Positions 1-7,773 of a stretch of DNA of 27,399 nt are shown here, piece after piece. Each line of letters begins with the position of its first letter. The stretch's first letter is position 1. Under the pieces are notes generated by a model. That model saw only the letters and a list, made by a program, of their open reading frames with translations. It searched no databases and was not told the origin of the DNA. The stretch is from Lachnospiraceae bacterium. Lineage in GTDB: Bacteria > Bacillota > Clostridia > Lachnospirales > Lachnospiraceae. The DNA lies in assembly GCA_017404585.1 (NCBI GenBank), contig JAFRCB010000330.1, positions 1 to 27,399 of the forward strand. The letters are read 5' to 3'. Made by a program: the position numbers and the translations under genes.

Positions 1-840
1 CGCTTCTGCTTCTGCCTGTCTCTGTTCTTCTGCCTTCTTCTCCGCAAGAGCCCTGGCTTCCGCTTCTCTGCGTTCAGCCTCTTTTCTGGCTGCTTCTTCT
101 GCCGCAGCCTTCTCCTTGAGAGCTTCGATCTGGCTTGTCTGCTCTTCGATCTGCTTCTGCAGTTCAGATTTCTCAAGTTCCTCAGCGCTGATATCTGCGG
201 TGTAAGCCGCGATATCGGCATCTGTCTTCTCTGCAAGAGTCTTAAGTTCGGCCTGTTTCGCCTCGTTCTGACTCTTCAGATTTTCAAGATTCGCCTGCTC
301 AGCAACAAGCTCCTCTTCCTTATTCTCTACGATCTCAAGAGATTCCTTATAATCAGCAAGTCTGTTCCTGTCATAGGTCGTCATCTCTGTAATCTGGTTG
401 GACTTGTTCAGGAATTCTGTGAGGTCATCAGACTCAAGCAATGATACGAGGAGATCACCTTTTCCATGTTCATACATATATTTAATACGCATGCACATGT
501 CTTTGTACTGATTCTGCGCATCTGTTTTGGCTCTTTCCACAGCGCCTTTAGTAATCTCGACTTCCGTCGTCTTTTCTGTCAGCTGTGCGCTCAGTGTATC
601 CATCTCATCAGAAAGCTGACCGAGCTTGTCATTGAGCTCAGTCAGATAAGACTGTAATTCGGATTTCTTGCTCTCGAGATCATCGATCTTGCTGGTCGCT
701 GCAGAAAGATCGGACTCAGCCGCACTCTTTTTCGCCCGCGCATTTGCCAACTCTGTCTCCGTGTCAGCCATAGCCGGCATCGCAAGAGAGAATGTCATAG
801 CTGTCGCAAGCATGAATGTCATCAGTCTTTTCTTAAGCAT
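1..840 (-). CDS. Secreted coiled-coil protein, PcsB/CwlO-like N-terminal part (partial)
   Basis: Reading from the ATG at 838-840 toward base 1 gives 280 codons without a stop, so the C-terminal part lies outside the window. Residues 1-26 form a signal peptide: Lys/Arg start, hydrophobic core, and a likely cleavage after AMA. Almost all the rest is heptad-rich coiled coil full of Glu, Lys, Gln and Ala, ending in an Ala/Glu/Arg-rich stretch. A non-coil island near residues 115-145 (MYEHGKGDLLVSLLES, then LTEFLNKSNQI) resembles the island in the coiled-coil domain of PcsB and CwlO proteins, which are peptidoglycan hydrolases held inactive until FtsEX contacts the coil. The start is set by an AAAGGAG site at 851-857. 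The catalytic domain (CHAP, NlpC/P60 or M23) cannot be seen, so hydrolase activity is inferred. A non-enzymatic coiled-coil envelope protein is the alternative. Confidence 0.8.
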   Translation of the reverse strand, partial: MLKKRLMTFMLATAMTFSLAMPAMADTETELANARAKKSAAESDLSAATSKIDDLESKKSELQSYLTELNDKLGQLSDEMDTLSAQLTEKTTEVEITKGAVERAKTDAQNQYKDMCMRIKYMYEHGKGDLLVSLLESDDLTEFLNKSNQITEMTTYDRNRLADYKESLEIVENKEEELVAEQANLENLKSQNEAKQAELKTLAEKTDADIAAYTADISAEELEKSELQKQIEEQTSQIEALKEKAAAEEAARKEAERREAEARALAEKKAEEQRQAEAEA

Positions 841-866
841 AGTTATAGTGCTCCTTTCACGTGTGC

Positions 867-930
867 ATTATAACATGAGCTTTAACATAAATAAAGGGAA
901 TTTTACAAATTCTGTAACATTTGCTTAACA
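867..930 (-). promoter_or_regulatory. Extended -10 promoter with repeated TGTWAH half-sites (WalR-like operator)
   Basis: On the minus strand a TATAAT -10 lies at 872-867, preceded by TG one base upstream (extended -10). There is no good -35. Five same-direction half-sites fit TGTWAH: 930-925 TGTTAA, 919-914 TGTTAC, 907-902 TGTAAA, 887-882 TGTTAA and 875-870 TGTTAT, with spacers of 5, 6, 14 and 6 bases. The WalR site known from Bacillus and Staphylococcus is TGTWAH-N5-TGTWAH, and cwlO-type genes are WalR targets there. An OmpR-family activator at this promoter is inference. PhoP-type sites (TTAACA-like repeats read on the other strand) are similar and cannot be excluded. Confidence 0.55.
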
Positions 931-979
931 TTTCTGCGATTCTCAATCTTCTTTAGTCATATCCGACTGTCTGATTGAT

Positions 980-1011
980 AAAAGAATGCCGCCCCTGACA
1001 GGACGGCATTC
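980..1011 (-). terminator. Rho-independent terminator after spoVG
   Basis: Arms GAATGCCG (984-991) and CGGCATTC (1004-1011) pair perfectly around a short loop that can itself pair. On the minus strand the hairpin is followed by TTTT at 983-980. It lies 85 bases beyond the spoVG stop and before the promoter of the coiled-coil gene, so it separates the two units. Confidence 0.75.
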
Positions 1012-1095
1012 CTCATATTTATATTAATCAAGTTATAACAAAGCAGGTCGGGTAATTTAAGTAACAATGGGGTCATTTCGGACTGATTACACTGC

Positions 1096-1392
1096 TCAGT
1101 CCAAGTACGAAGCGATTTCTGCTTCCGCTTCTTCCTGAACGATCGTCTCCTCATACTTTGTGAGGATGATGTTCTGGATCTCAGTTCTTGTCGTAGAATT
1201 GATTGGATGAGCAATATCTCTGTACTCACCGTCTGTAGCCTTGCGGCTCGGCATTGCAATGAAAAGCCCTTTCTCTCCCTCGATGACTTTGATGTCGTGA
1301 ACGACAAATTCGTCATCGATCGTGATTGAAACTACTGCTTTCATTTTGCCTTCTTTCGCGACTTTACGCACCCTGACATCTGTAATGTTCAT
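1096..1392 (-). CDS. spoVG: SpoVG family RNA/DNA-binding regulator
   Basis: The 98-residue product begins [11 protein letters not shown], continues [21 protein letters not shown], and has the family's [23 protein letters not shown] block at residues 42-64 (quoted in two pieces here: [10 protein letters not shown], then [13 protein letters not shown]). The length is normal. SpoVG proteins are small nucleic-acid-binding regulators of asymmetric septation, capsule and virulence genes in Firmicutes. The C-terminus is acidic and ends SYLD. An AAAGGGG site lies a few bases upstream of the ATG. The gene starts only 38 bases after the glgD stop with no clear promoter or T-rich terminator between, so it is probably the last gene of a glgC-glgD-spoVG unit. 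The assignment is firm; which genes it regulates here is unknown. Confidence 0.95.
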   Translation of the reverse strand: MNITDVRVRKVAKEGKMKAVVSITIDDEFVVHDIKVIEGEKGLFIAMPSRKATDGEYRDIAHPINSTTRTEIQNIILTKYEETIVQEEAEAEIASYLD

Positions 1393-1430
1393 AAATACCC
1401 CTTTCCCGTTTCCACTTCGCGCTGACCGTC

Positions 1431-2543
1431 TCAGGTCACGCGCATTTTATTCTTCTCGATCACGATCTCAATTCCGTTCTCGCCTCTGTAACACGAGCCG
1501 GGCTGCAGCATACTCCGGCTTTCGACAATACAGTTCTCTATGATTGCGTTATCTCCTATATAAACATCGTTAAGGATGATCGAGTTCTTGATGATACAAT
1601 TCCTGCCTACAAAAACTTTCTTGAAAATGACGGAATCCTCTACTGTGCCACTGATGATACAACCGGAGGAAATCAGACTGTTCGAAACTCGTGAGTCTGA
1701 ACTGAACTTTGCAGGCGGATTGTCATCTTTCTTCGAATAAATGGACGGATACTGGCGTAAGAAGTAGTCGCGTACTTCCGGCTTCAGGAAGTCCATGTTG
1801 GAGCGGTAATAAGACTCAACTGAAGCCATGTTGCTCCAGTATCTATTCATCTTATATCCATAAATTCTCTTGACATCTTTATAGCGGATCAGGACATCTC
1901 TGACAAAGTCGTTCCTGTCTTCCGCGCGGCACTGCTCAAGCAGCTGGATCAGAAGTCTTCTTCGAAGAATATATATTCCGGTAGAAATAATGTTAGATTT
2001 TGTCACCAGAGGCTTTTCTTCAAATCCTACAATCCGCGCATCCTCATCAAGATTCAGTATTCCGAATCTTGTGATGTCATCTCCAGTGTATTCTGTACAG
2101 ACGACCGTGATGTCCGCTCCCTTAAGTACATGGAAGTCCACTACATCGTTATAATCCAGCTTATATACACCATCTCCTGATGCTATTACTACGTACTGTT
2201 CACGACTGTTCCTGAGGAATGACAGATTCTGATACAGTGCGTCCGCCGTTCCCTTATACCACCAGCTTTCACCCGTGACTGCCGGTGGAAGCAGATATAG
2301 CCCGCCGCGTTTTCTTCCCAGATCCCACCATTTGGAGGAACTTAAATGATTATTCAGAGATCTCGCGTTGTACTGTGTTATAACTCCGACCTTCTGAATA
2401 TTGGAATTCGACATATTGGACAGAGCAAAATCAATCGCCCTGTAGCTCCCTGCAATCGGCATTGCCGCAACAGTTCTTCTGTTCTGCAGTTCTCTCATAC
2501 GGCTGCCGTTCCCGCCGGCAAGAATAATTCCGATGGCTCTCAT
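1431..2543 (-). CDS. glgD: ADP-glucose pyrophosphorylase subunit GlgD
   Basis: The protein has 370 residues: an N-terminal nucleotidyltransferase domain (about 1-250) and a C-terminal left-handed beta-helix (about 275-360) made of isoleucine/valine hexapeptide turns. Together with GlgC it forms the enzyme making ADP-glucose for glycogen synthesis. The GGNGSRM loop with Arg15, WYKGTADA (95-102), SGDGVYK with Asp124, and FEEKP (174-178) with the glucose-1-phosphate lysine Lys177 are all present. The position that is Asp in the catalytic YWRDVGT motif (Asp276 of E. coli GlgC) reads YWSNMAS, so Asn238 replaces a metal ligand, and the AKPA lysine is missing (TVAAMP). Both are usual for GlgD, which is normally the regulatory or inactive partner. 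The start ATG overlaps the glgC stop by four bases (ATGA), implying translational coupling. Confidence 0.93.
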   Translation of the reverse strand: MRAIGIILAGGNGSRMRELQNRRTVAAMPIAGSYRAIDFALSNMSNSNIQKVGVITQYNARSLNNHLSSSKWWDLGRKRGGLYLLPPAVTGESWWYKGTADALYQNLSFLRNSREQYVVIASGDGVYKLDYNDVVDFHVLKGADITVVCTEYTGDDITRFGILNLDEDARIVGFEEKPLVTKSNIISTGIYILRRRLLIQLLEQCRAEDRNDFVRDVLIRYKDVKRIYGYKMNRYWSNMASVESYYRSNMDFLKPEVRDYFLRQYPSIYSKKDDNPPAKFSSDSRVSNSLISSGCIISGTVEDSVIFKKVFVGRNCIIKNSIILNDVYIGDNAIIENCIVESRSMLQPGSCYRGENGIEIVIEKNKMRVT

Positions 2544-3727
2544 GGGCGATCACCTTCTTTCCCGCCGACCTTTCCGGCCTGCCTTTCAACTATGGCTCCG
2601 TCCGGAACGATTGTGTCCTCACCGATTACGCAGATCCCGCCGCCGTCTCCGGCGCCGATGACAGCACCGCTGCCGATCGTCGAGCCGCGCGCGATCACGG
2701 CATTCTCAACTACCGCGCCTCTGGCCACAAAGCAGTCTTCCTGGATCACGGAGTTCCGGACAACAGCCCCCTCGCTGACAACAGTTCCCGGACCGATCAC
2801 TGAACATTCCACTCTGCCGTAGACCTCACTCCCTTCAGAAAGGAGAGCATCGGTGACATTACAGGAATCGGCAATATAGGCCGGAGCCTGATTCTCACCA
2901 TTCGTGTAGATCGTCCAGAATTTCTCGTAAAAGCTGAGTTCCGGGCGCTCACTTGTGAGTTCAAGATTAGCCTTCCAGTATTCCTCCGCTGTCGCAACAT
3001 CGCGGTAATACCCGTTCCATTCGTAAGCGCTCACCGTACGTCCGTCTTTCAGGAACTGCGGTATGATGTGCATTTCAAAATCAAGCTCTTCCTCATCTTT
3101 GAACATAAGAAGCGCCTTTTTCAGCATCTGCCAGTCGAACAGGTATGTGCGCATGGACTCCAGATTACTGCACGGACATTCCGTATCCGATTCGAACTTC
3201 TCCACTACACCGTACGCGTCTATGAGCATCGTCGCCGAGGAAACGCTGCCTCCTTCCGGCACTCTCATCGCCGCAATCGTAACATCCGAATCAAGCGCAA
3301 TGTGATAATCGAGCATGACCTCATAGTCCATCTTGTATACCCGGTCAGCCGGTGCGATCAGGATGTAGTCCGGATCGTATTGATCGATGTAGTCAATGTA
3401 CTCCGCAACAGGACCTGCTGTACCCGTGATCCAGTCACAGTCAACGCCCATCCCGCTTGAAGGCAATATAGCAACACCGCCGTAGTTGCGGTCAAGATCC
3501 CACGGAATCCCTATTCCGATGTGACTGTTGAGACGAAGAGGCTTGTACTGTGTCAGCACGCCGATCGTATCTATTCCGGAATTGACCAGATTGCTTAGCG
3601 GAAAATCAATAATACGATATTTTCCGCCGAAGCTGAGGGCTGATTTTGCTACATTATCCGTGAGAACTCCCAGTTGGCTTCCCTGTCCGCCGGCAAGCAG
3701 CATTGCAATCATTTCTTTCCTGATCAT
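2540..3727 (-). CDS. glgC: ADP-glucose pyrophosphorylase subunit GlgC, active site divergent
   Basis: The 395-residue protein has the GlgC layout: nucleotidyltransferase fold (about 1-260), then a C-terminal beta-helix. The opening and SFGGKYRIIDFPLSN are typical. Several residues needed for catalysis differ from the family. The GGxGxRL loop reads GGQGSQL, so Gln18 replaces the arginine. The G-T-A-N/D-A segment reads GTAGPVAEY (102-110). SGDHIYK reads PADRVYK, with the aspartate kept as Asp128. The FEEKP motif is absent, with FESDT at 178-182, so Asp181 stands where E. coli has Lys195. Asp243 of YYRDVAT, the second metal ligand, is kept. The frame is open, so this is divergence rather than decay by nonsense. 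It may be a regulatory subunit or may work jointly with GlgD. The start has GTGAGGT six bases upstream. Confidence 0.88.
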   Translation of the reverse strand: MIRKEMIAMLLAGGQGSQLGVLTDNVAKSALSFGGKYRIIDFPLSNLVNSGIDTIGVLTQYKPLRLNSHIGIGIPWDLDRNYGGVAILPSSGMGVDCDWITGTAGPVAEYIDYIDQYDPDYILIAPADRVYKMDYEVMLDYHIALDSDVTIAAMRVPEGGSVSSATMLIDAYGVVEKFESDTECPCSNLESMRTYLFDWQMLKKALLMFKDEEELDFEMHIIPQFLKDGRTVSAYEWNGYYRDVATAEEYWKANLELTSERPELSFYEKFWTIYTNGENQAPAYIADSCNVTDALLSEGSEVYGRVECSVIGPGTVVSEGAVVRNSVIQEDCFVARGAVVENAVIARGSTIGSGAVIGAGDGGGICVIGEDTIVPDGAIVERQAGKVGGKEGDRP

Positions 3728-3771
3728 AAGCTTACCTCACGTCCATATATGTGTAGACTTTTAGTATAAGA

Positions 3772-3803
3772 ATTATATCACAAGAATCTAGTTTCGAAAA
3801 CTA
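3772..3803 (-). promoter_or_regulatory. glgC promoter with overlapping inverted repeat
   Basis: On the minus strand TG-A-TATAAT (extended -10; TATAAT at 3777-3772) lies 45 bases before the glgC start. The expected -35 region has no good match to TTGACA. Instead it is covered by an imperfect palindrome at 3789-3803, with arms TAGTTT and AAACTA around CGA. A repressor or activator site there would sit over RNA polymerase contacts; the binding protein is unknown. Confidence 0.5.
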
Positions 3804-3973
3804 TTAATAAAGTTTTTGTAAGTTTTGCGGCAACTAGCCAAACTATGGATTTAGTATTTTGCAAATATAGATATGTTTACCAAAAATCTATCCGATAACA
3901 GCCGCAAATGCCCGTTTTTTTCGGTACTTTTGTATTTTCCAAAATCTTAAATCAAGGTTGCGTCAATTGGGAT

Positions 3974-4068
3974 TTGCTTTTTTCCTCCGCCCGCCCTATA
4001 ATGCTATGGAATAGCACATAAATCTGACGGTGAAAAATCCCGTCACGCTTTCAATCTCTGCTTATAAT
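3974..4068 (+). promoter_or_regulatory. murC promoter and leader of the glgC/murC divergent region
   Basis: TTGCTT (3974-3979), a 17-base spacer and TATAAT (3997-4002) form a good vegetative promoter pointing at murC. The leader holds a hairpin with arms TGACGG (4025-4030) and CCGTCA (4040-4045) that lacks a T-run. A second TATAAT at 4063-4068 has only a weak -35 (CCGTCA, 17 bases upstream) and could be a minor second start. The rest of the 405-base gap between glgC and murC is AT-rich, with no open frame or other structure that I recognise. Confidence 0.65.
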
Positions 4069-4132
4069 GTCTCGAATCCTGCGTCAAGTCCCGCAAGCGA
4101 GACCCGGAATAAAAATAATGAAAGGCGGCAGT

Positions 4133-5512
4133 ATGTATAAGATTAATTTTGACAGACCCCAGAATATACATTTTATCGGTATCGGCGGCATCAGCATGAG
4201 CGGTCTCGCGGAAGTCCTCCTTGATGAGGGCTTCACAGTCAGCGGCTCCGACTCGGCAGATTCAGAACTCCTGCGACGCTTAGAGTCCAAAGGTGCGCAT
4301 GTGGTCATCGGCCAGGCGGCGGAAAATATCAACCCCGATCTCGATGTCATTGTCTACACGGCAGCGATCCATCCGGATAATCCTGAATTTGAAGCCGCTG
4401 TCCGTTCCGGTATACCGATGCTGACCAGAGCTGAGCTCCTCGGCGAGATGATGCAGAATTATCAGGTATCCGTCGCGGTCGCCGGCACTCACGGCAAGAC
4501 GACGACCACATCCATGGCATCCCATGTCATGCTGCGCGCAGACATGGATCCGACGATCTCTGTCGGCGGAATACTCCCGGCAATCGGAGGCAACATCCGT
4601 GTCGGCAAGTCCGAAAACTTCATCACCGAAGCCTGTGAGTACACGAACAGCTACCACTCCATGATCCCTACCCTCGGCATCATCCTGAATGTGGACGAGG
4701 ATCATCTGGATTTCTTCAAGGATCTCGACGATATCGCCGCTTCCTTCCACAAGTTCGCATCCCAGATTCCTGCCGACGGCGTGCTTGTCATCAGCAAGGA
4801 CACAAAAAAGTTCGAAGTTGTAACAGACGGCTTATCCTGTGGTCTGATTACGACTTCTCTCATGACAGATGCTGATTACACAGTTTCCGACATCACATAC
4901 GATGAGCTCGGCTGCGCGTCATTTGTCGCCTATGAGCGCGGAGAAAGACTCGGAGAATTCTCTCTGTGCGTCCCGGGCGAGCACAATGTTGCAAATGCTC
5001 TCGCCGTCATCGCCGCCTCCCGTCACCTGGGAATCGATGCCGAGACGATCGCCGATGGTCTCCGTGATTTCGCCGGTGCCGACCGAAGGTTCGAGTACAA
5101 GGGTAAGATGAACGGGACAACGATTATCGACGACTATGCTCATCATCCTGCTGAGATCAAAGCAACTCTTGCTGCAGCTGAAAAGTATCCGCATAAAGAA
5201 TTGTGGGTCGTCTTCCAGCCCCACACTTACACAAGGACAAAAGCCCTGCTCGCAGAGTTCGGCGAAGCGCTGAGCACAGCGGACCATGTCGTCCTGGCCA
5301 AGATCTACCCTGCACGTGAGGAGGACATTTACGGTATATCTTCGCAGGATGTAGCTGATGAAGTCAAAAAATACGGCACGGATGTCATTTATATTGATAC
5401 TTTCTCAGGTGTCGAGGATTACCTTTATTCACACTGTAAGGAAGGTGATTTGTTGATAACTATGGGCGCCGGGAACGTGACAACTATCGGACCGGCACTG
5501 CTCGCGCGCTGA
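4133..5512 (+). CDS. murC: UDP-N-acetylmuramate--L-alanine ligase
   Basis: MurC adds L-alanine to UDP-MurNAc, the first amino-acid step of peptidoglycan precursor synthesis in the cytoplasm. The 459-residue length is typical. The N-terminal UDP-binding domain opens with HFIGIGGISMSGLAEVL. The central domain has the ATP loop GTHGKTTT (118-125), the EACEYTNSYHS segment and NVDEDHLDFF. The C-terminal domain carries DDYAHHPAEI, all standard for MurC. I place the start at ATG 4133, where AAAGGCGG lies four bases upstream and the protein begins at the usual point. The frame is open further upstream to 4067, but ribosome-site support there is poor. The gene has its own promoter and a terminator right after it, so it is probably monocistronic. 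Confidence 0.96.
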   Translation: MYKINFDRPQNIHFIGIGGISMSGLAEVLLDEGFTVSGSDSADSELLRRLESKGAHVVIGQAAENINPDLDVIVYTAAIHPDNPEFEAAVRSGIPMLTRAELLGEMMQNYQVSVAVAGTHGKTTTTSMASHVMLRADMDPTISVGGILPAIGGNIRVGKSENFITEACEYTNSYHSMIPTLGIILNVDEDHLDFFKDLDDIAASFHKFASQIPADGVLVISKDTKKFEVVTDGLSCGLITTSLMTDADYTVSDITYDELGCASFVAYERGERLGEFSLCVPGEHNVANALAVIAASRHLGIDAETIADGLRDFAGADRRFEYKGKMNGTTIIDDYAHHPAEIKATLAAAEKYPHKELWVVFQPHTYTRTKALLAEFGEALSTADHVVLAKIYPAREEDIYGISSQDVADEVKKYGTDVIYIDTFSGVEDYLYSHCKEGDLLITMGAGNVTTIGPALLAR

Positions 5513-5522
5513 CCTTTCCACT

Positions 5523-5612
5523 TTATCCACAACATCCACATTGCCATGTGTGCATAATTTCCACGGGCAATGTGGATTTTTTTGCGCTCTGTGTGGATTA
5601 TTTTGTGGATGC
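5523..5612 (+). promoter_or_regulatory. Cluster of DnaA-box sequences before the dnaD-dnaC operon
   Basis: Five nonamers match the DnaA box TTATCCACA closely. Forward: 5523-5531 (TTATCCACA, 9 of 9) and 5532-5540 (ACATCCACA, 7 of 9). Reverse: 5571-5579 (7 of 9), 5592-5600 (TGTGGATTA, 8 of 9) and 5604-5612 (TGTGGATGC, 7 of 9). They fill the gap between murC and the dnaD-like gene, and the last lies just upstream of the dnaD promoter. Boxes 2 and 3 also form the arms of the murC terminator, so part of the signal could be a side effect of that hairpin. Boxes 1, 4 and 5 lie outside it. Confidence 0.55.
5534..5583 (+). terminator. Rho-independent terminator of murC
   Basis: A perfect 12-base stem is formed by ATCCACATTGCC (5534-5545) and GGCAATGTGGAT (5566-5577), with a 20-base loop. 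The second arm runs into a stretch of T (5577-5583). It follows the murC stop by about 20 bases. Confidence 0.85.
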
Positions 5613-5627
5613 AGTTTCTTTTATGTG

Positions 5628-5665
5628 TGTTATACTTATCATCCAATAATCTATTAGAATGGGGC
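5628..5665 (+). promoter_or_regulatory. dnaD operon promoter (extended -10) and ribosome site
   Basis: TG-T-TATACT (5628-5636) is an extended -10. There is no clear -35 at 17 bases, where a DnaA-box-like nonamer (5604-5612) covers the region. GGGGC at 5661-5665 is the only plausible ribosome site and favours the ATG at 5671 over the in-frame ATG at 5659. Confidence 0.5.
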
Positions 5666-5670
5666 AGATC

Positions 5671-6777
5671 ATGAACACATTTAAGATATCACGCTATCCG
5701 CAGGATGTTACAATTTTACCTAACGCGTTTCTCGACGGCTATATGCCTCATGCCAACGGCGAGTTCGTAAAAATATACCTGTATCTTCTCCGGGTATCTC
5801 AGGACCCGGCTAAAAGTGTTTCTCTGTCTCAGATTGCGGATCGCATGACCTGCACGGAGACTGATGTTGTCCGCGCCGTGCGCTACTGGGAAAAGACCGG
5901 CCTCCTTATTGTGGAGACGGACGAGAAGCGGAATATTGCGGGGATCACATTTGCAGACCCGATCAAGGTCAGGGAAGAAACTGTTAAGGAAAAGAGCTCA
6001 AGGAAGGCGCATGAGGATTCTCCGTCAGAAGGCGGCAGCAGACCGGAGGAACCTGTCAGTAAGGAAGAGCCCTATACTCTGACAGAGGACAAAATGGCCG
6101 AGCTTGCCGGCAAGGAGGACGTCCAGGAGCTGCTTTTCATCGCTGAGAAGTATATGTCACGGCCTCTGACAAGGACCGATCAGCAGAAAATATTCTATTT
6201 CCTTGATGGTCTCCGCTTTTCGACGGATCTCATCGATTACCTGATCGAGTACTGTGTAAGCCGCGGCCACAAAAGCATCCGCTATATTGAAAAAGTCGCT
6301 CTGGCATGGCACGACGCCGGCATAAAGACTGTAACCGAAGCCCGCGAGTCCACGGGCAAGTATCATAAAGAGTATTATGATATATTTAAGGCCCTCGGCG
6401 TAAATAACCACAATCCTATCACCGCTGAGATACGCAGCATGGACAAGTGGCTCGTGACCTACAATTTTCCGATGGATGTGATCACGGAAGCCTGTACCCG
6501 GACGATACTGAATACGTCAAAGCCCACCCTCGGGTACGCGGACGGCATACTGACCAACTGGTGGAATGCGGGCGTTAAGACGGTGGATGATATCAAGGCT
6601 CAGGATGCCCGCCGCGAAAAGGGAAAAGTATCCGGAAATGCGCGCGGCAGTCAGTCCAAAAAATCCAGAACGCCCAGCGGCAGCTTTTACAATTTTGAGC
6701 AGAGAAACTATGATTACAAGTCTCTGGAAGCCCAGCTCCTGAACATGGATGTAGGTCCCGGAGAAGAGCAGGAGTAA
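5671..6777 (+). CDS. DnaD-like replication initiation protein with tandem DnaD domains
   Basis: From ATG 5671 the protein has 368 residues; an in-frame ATG at 5659 would add four. Residues 1-100 fit a winged-helix start domain (VKIYLYLLRV, SLSQIADRM, then VRYWEKTGLL). A charged Lys/Glu/Ser linker follows (about 103-135). Two copies of the DnaD/DnaB_2 helical module come next: one around 150-225 (YIEKVALAWHDAGI) and one around 245-310 (YADGILTNWWNAGV), each with the Y-x3-(I/V)-x3-W pattern known to matter for DNA binding. The end carries NFEQRNYDY and SLEAQLL, a conserved tail of Clostridia DnaD-like proteins. The family remodels DNA and helps load the replicative helicase with DnaA and a DnaC-type loader. 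The next gene, three bases on, encodes such a loader. Confidence 0.88.
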   Translation: MNTFKISRYPQDVTILPNAFLDGYMPHANGEFVKIYLYLLRVSQDPAKSVSLSQIADRMTCTETDVVRAVRYWEKTGLLIVETDEKRNIAGITFADPIKVREETVKEKSSRKAHEDSPSEGGSRPEEPVSKEEPYTLTEDKMAELAGKEDVQELLFIAEKYMSRPLTRTDQQKIFYFLDGLRFSTDLIDYLIEYCVSRGHKSIRYIEKVALAWHDAGIKTVTEARESTGKYHKEYYDIFKALGVNNHNPITAEIRSMDKWLVTYNFPMDVITEACTRTILNTSKPTLGYADGILTNWWNAGVKTVDDIKAQDARREKGKVSGNARGSQSKKSRTPSGSFYNFEQRNYDYKSLEAQLLNMDVGPGEEQE

Positions 6778-6780
6778 ACT

Positions 6781-7773
6781 ATGCCTCTTCAAAATTCTCA
6801 ATATGATACATTGATGCGCAGATATGAGGAGATTCGCGAGACTCACCGTCACGAACTTCTATCGCGCGAGGCGGAGATCGCGGAAAAGATTCCCGGCATC
6901 ACCGCCCTGGATGATCGGGCGGCAGCAGCCTCGATCGCTGCGGCAAAGCGGCGGATCATCTCCCCCGACGCGGATCTTTCATCCTACGAGGAGGAGATGC
7001 ACAAGATCTCCGAGGAACGCACCAGACTGCTTACGGGGCACGGCTATCCGGCAGATTATCTCGAAATGCAGTATGACTGCCCTCTATGCCGCGATACGGG
7101 CTTTATTGACGGCGCCAGATGTGCCTGTTTTAAGAAGGCATCCATAGATCTTCTCTACAGCGAGTACAGTATCAGTCATGTTCTGGAAAAAGAGAACTTC
7201 CGGAACTTTTCATTTGACTGGTATTCTGATACAATACAAAATGAACTAACAGGCAGAACAGAGAGGCAGACTGCAAGAGATGCCGTGATGCGGGCGAAGC
7301 ATTTTATTTCAAATGCCGGCAGGCCCGACAACAACCTCTACATCTACGGCAATACCGGCGTCGGAAAAACATTTCTTACCCATTGCATTGCAAAGGAGAT
7401 GCTGGACCGCTCCTACTCCTCCCTGTATTTTTCCGCCAGAGATTTCTTTGATCTCCTGGCGGACGCAACATTCGGGCGCGATGGCAGGAACAGTACCCAT
7501 TCGCAGATGATCCTTGACTGTGATTTCCTCACGATCGATGATCTGGGAACAGAAGTAACCAATTCATTTGCAGCCTCACAATTGTTTCATGTGCTGAACG
7601 AGCGCATCGCGAAAAACCGTTCGACGATCATTTCGACGAACATGACCCCCGAAGAGTTCTCCGCAGCATACACCCAGCGGATCTATTCCAGGCTCTTAAG
7701 CCATTATAAGTTCATTAAACTGGTCGGCACAGATATAAGGATTCAGAAAAAATTACGTGGAGGGATCTCATGA
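6781..7773 (+). CDS. dnaC: DnaC-like helicase loader ATPase
   Basis: The 330-residue AAA+ ATPase has Walker A GNTGVGKT (190-197), Walker B FLTIDDLG (249-256) and a sensor STN (285-287). Before the ATPase domain is a four-cysteine cluster, Cys100, Cys103, Cys114 and Cys116 (CPLC, then CAC), which probably binds zinc as in other Firmicutes loaders. Residues 10-80 are charged and helical and would be the helicase-contact part. It probably loads the replicative DnaB-type helicase. It starts three bases after the dnaD-like stop, and its stop overlaps the prs start (ATGA), so the three genes are translationally linked. Transposon IstB proteins share this fold, but there is no transposase nearby and the DnaD partner decides the call. 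The symbol follows the E. coli-style name for the loader (DnaI in Bacillus). Confidence 0.88.
   Translation: MPLQNSQYDTLMRRYEEIRETHRHELLSREAEIAEKIPGITALDDRAAAASIAAAKRRIISPDADLSSYEEEMHKISEERTRLLTGHGYPADYLEMQYDCPLCRDTGFIDGARCACFKKASIDLLYSEYSISHVLEKENFRNFSFDWYSDTIQNELTGRTERQTARDAVMRAKHFISNAGRPDNNLYIYGNTGVGKTFLTHCIAKEMLDRSYSSLYFSARDFFDLLADATFGRDGRNSTHSQMILDCDFLTIDDLGTEVTNSFAASQLFHVLNERIAKNRSTIISTNMTPEEFSAAYTQRIYSRLLSHYKFIKLVGTDIRIQKKLRGGIS

Noticed and set aside
4025..4045. T-box or riboswitch in the murC leader
   Set aside because: Only one short hairpin. No T-box sequence or conserved riboswitch core was seen.
5523..5612. Chromosomal replication origin
   Set aside because: DnaA-box-like nonamers are present, but dnaA, dnaN and an AT-rich unwinding region are not. 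Regulation of dnaD-dnaC is the simpler reading.
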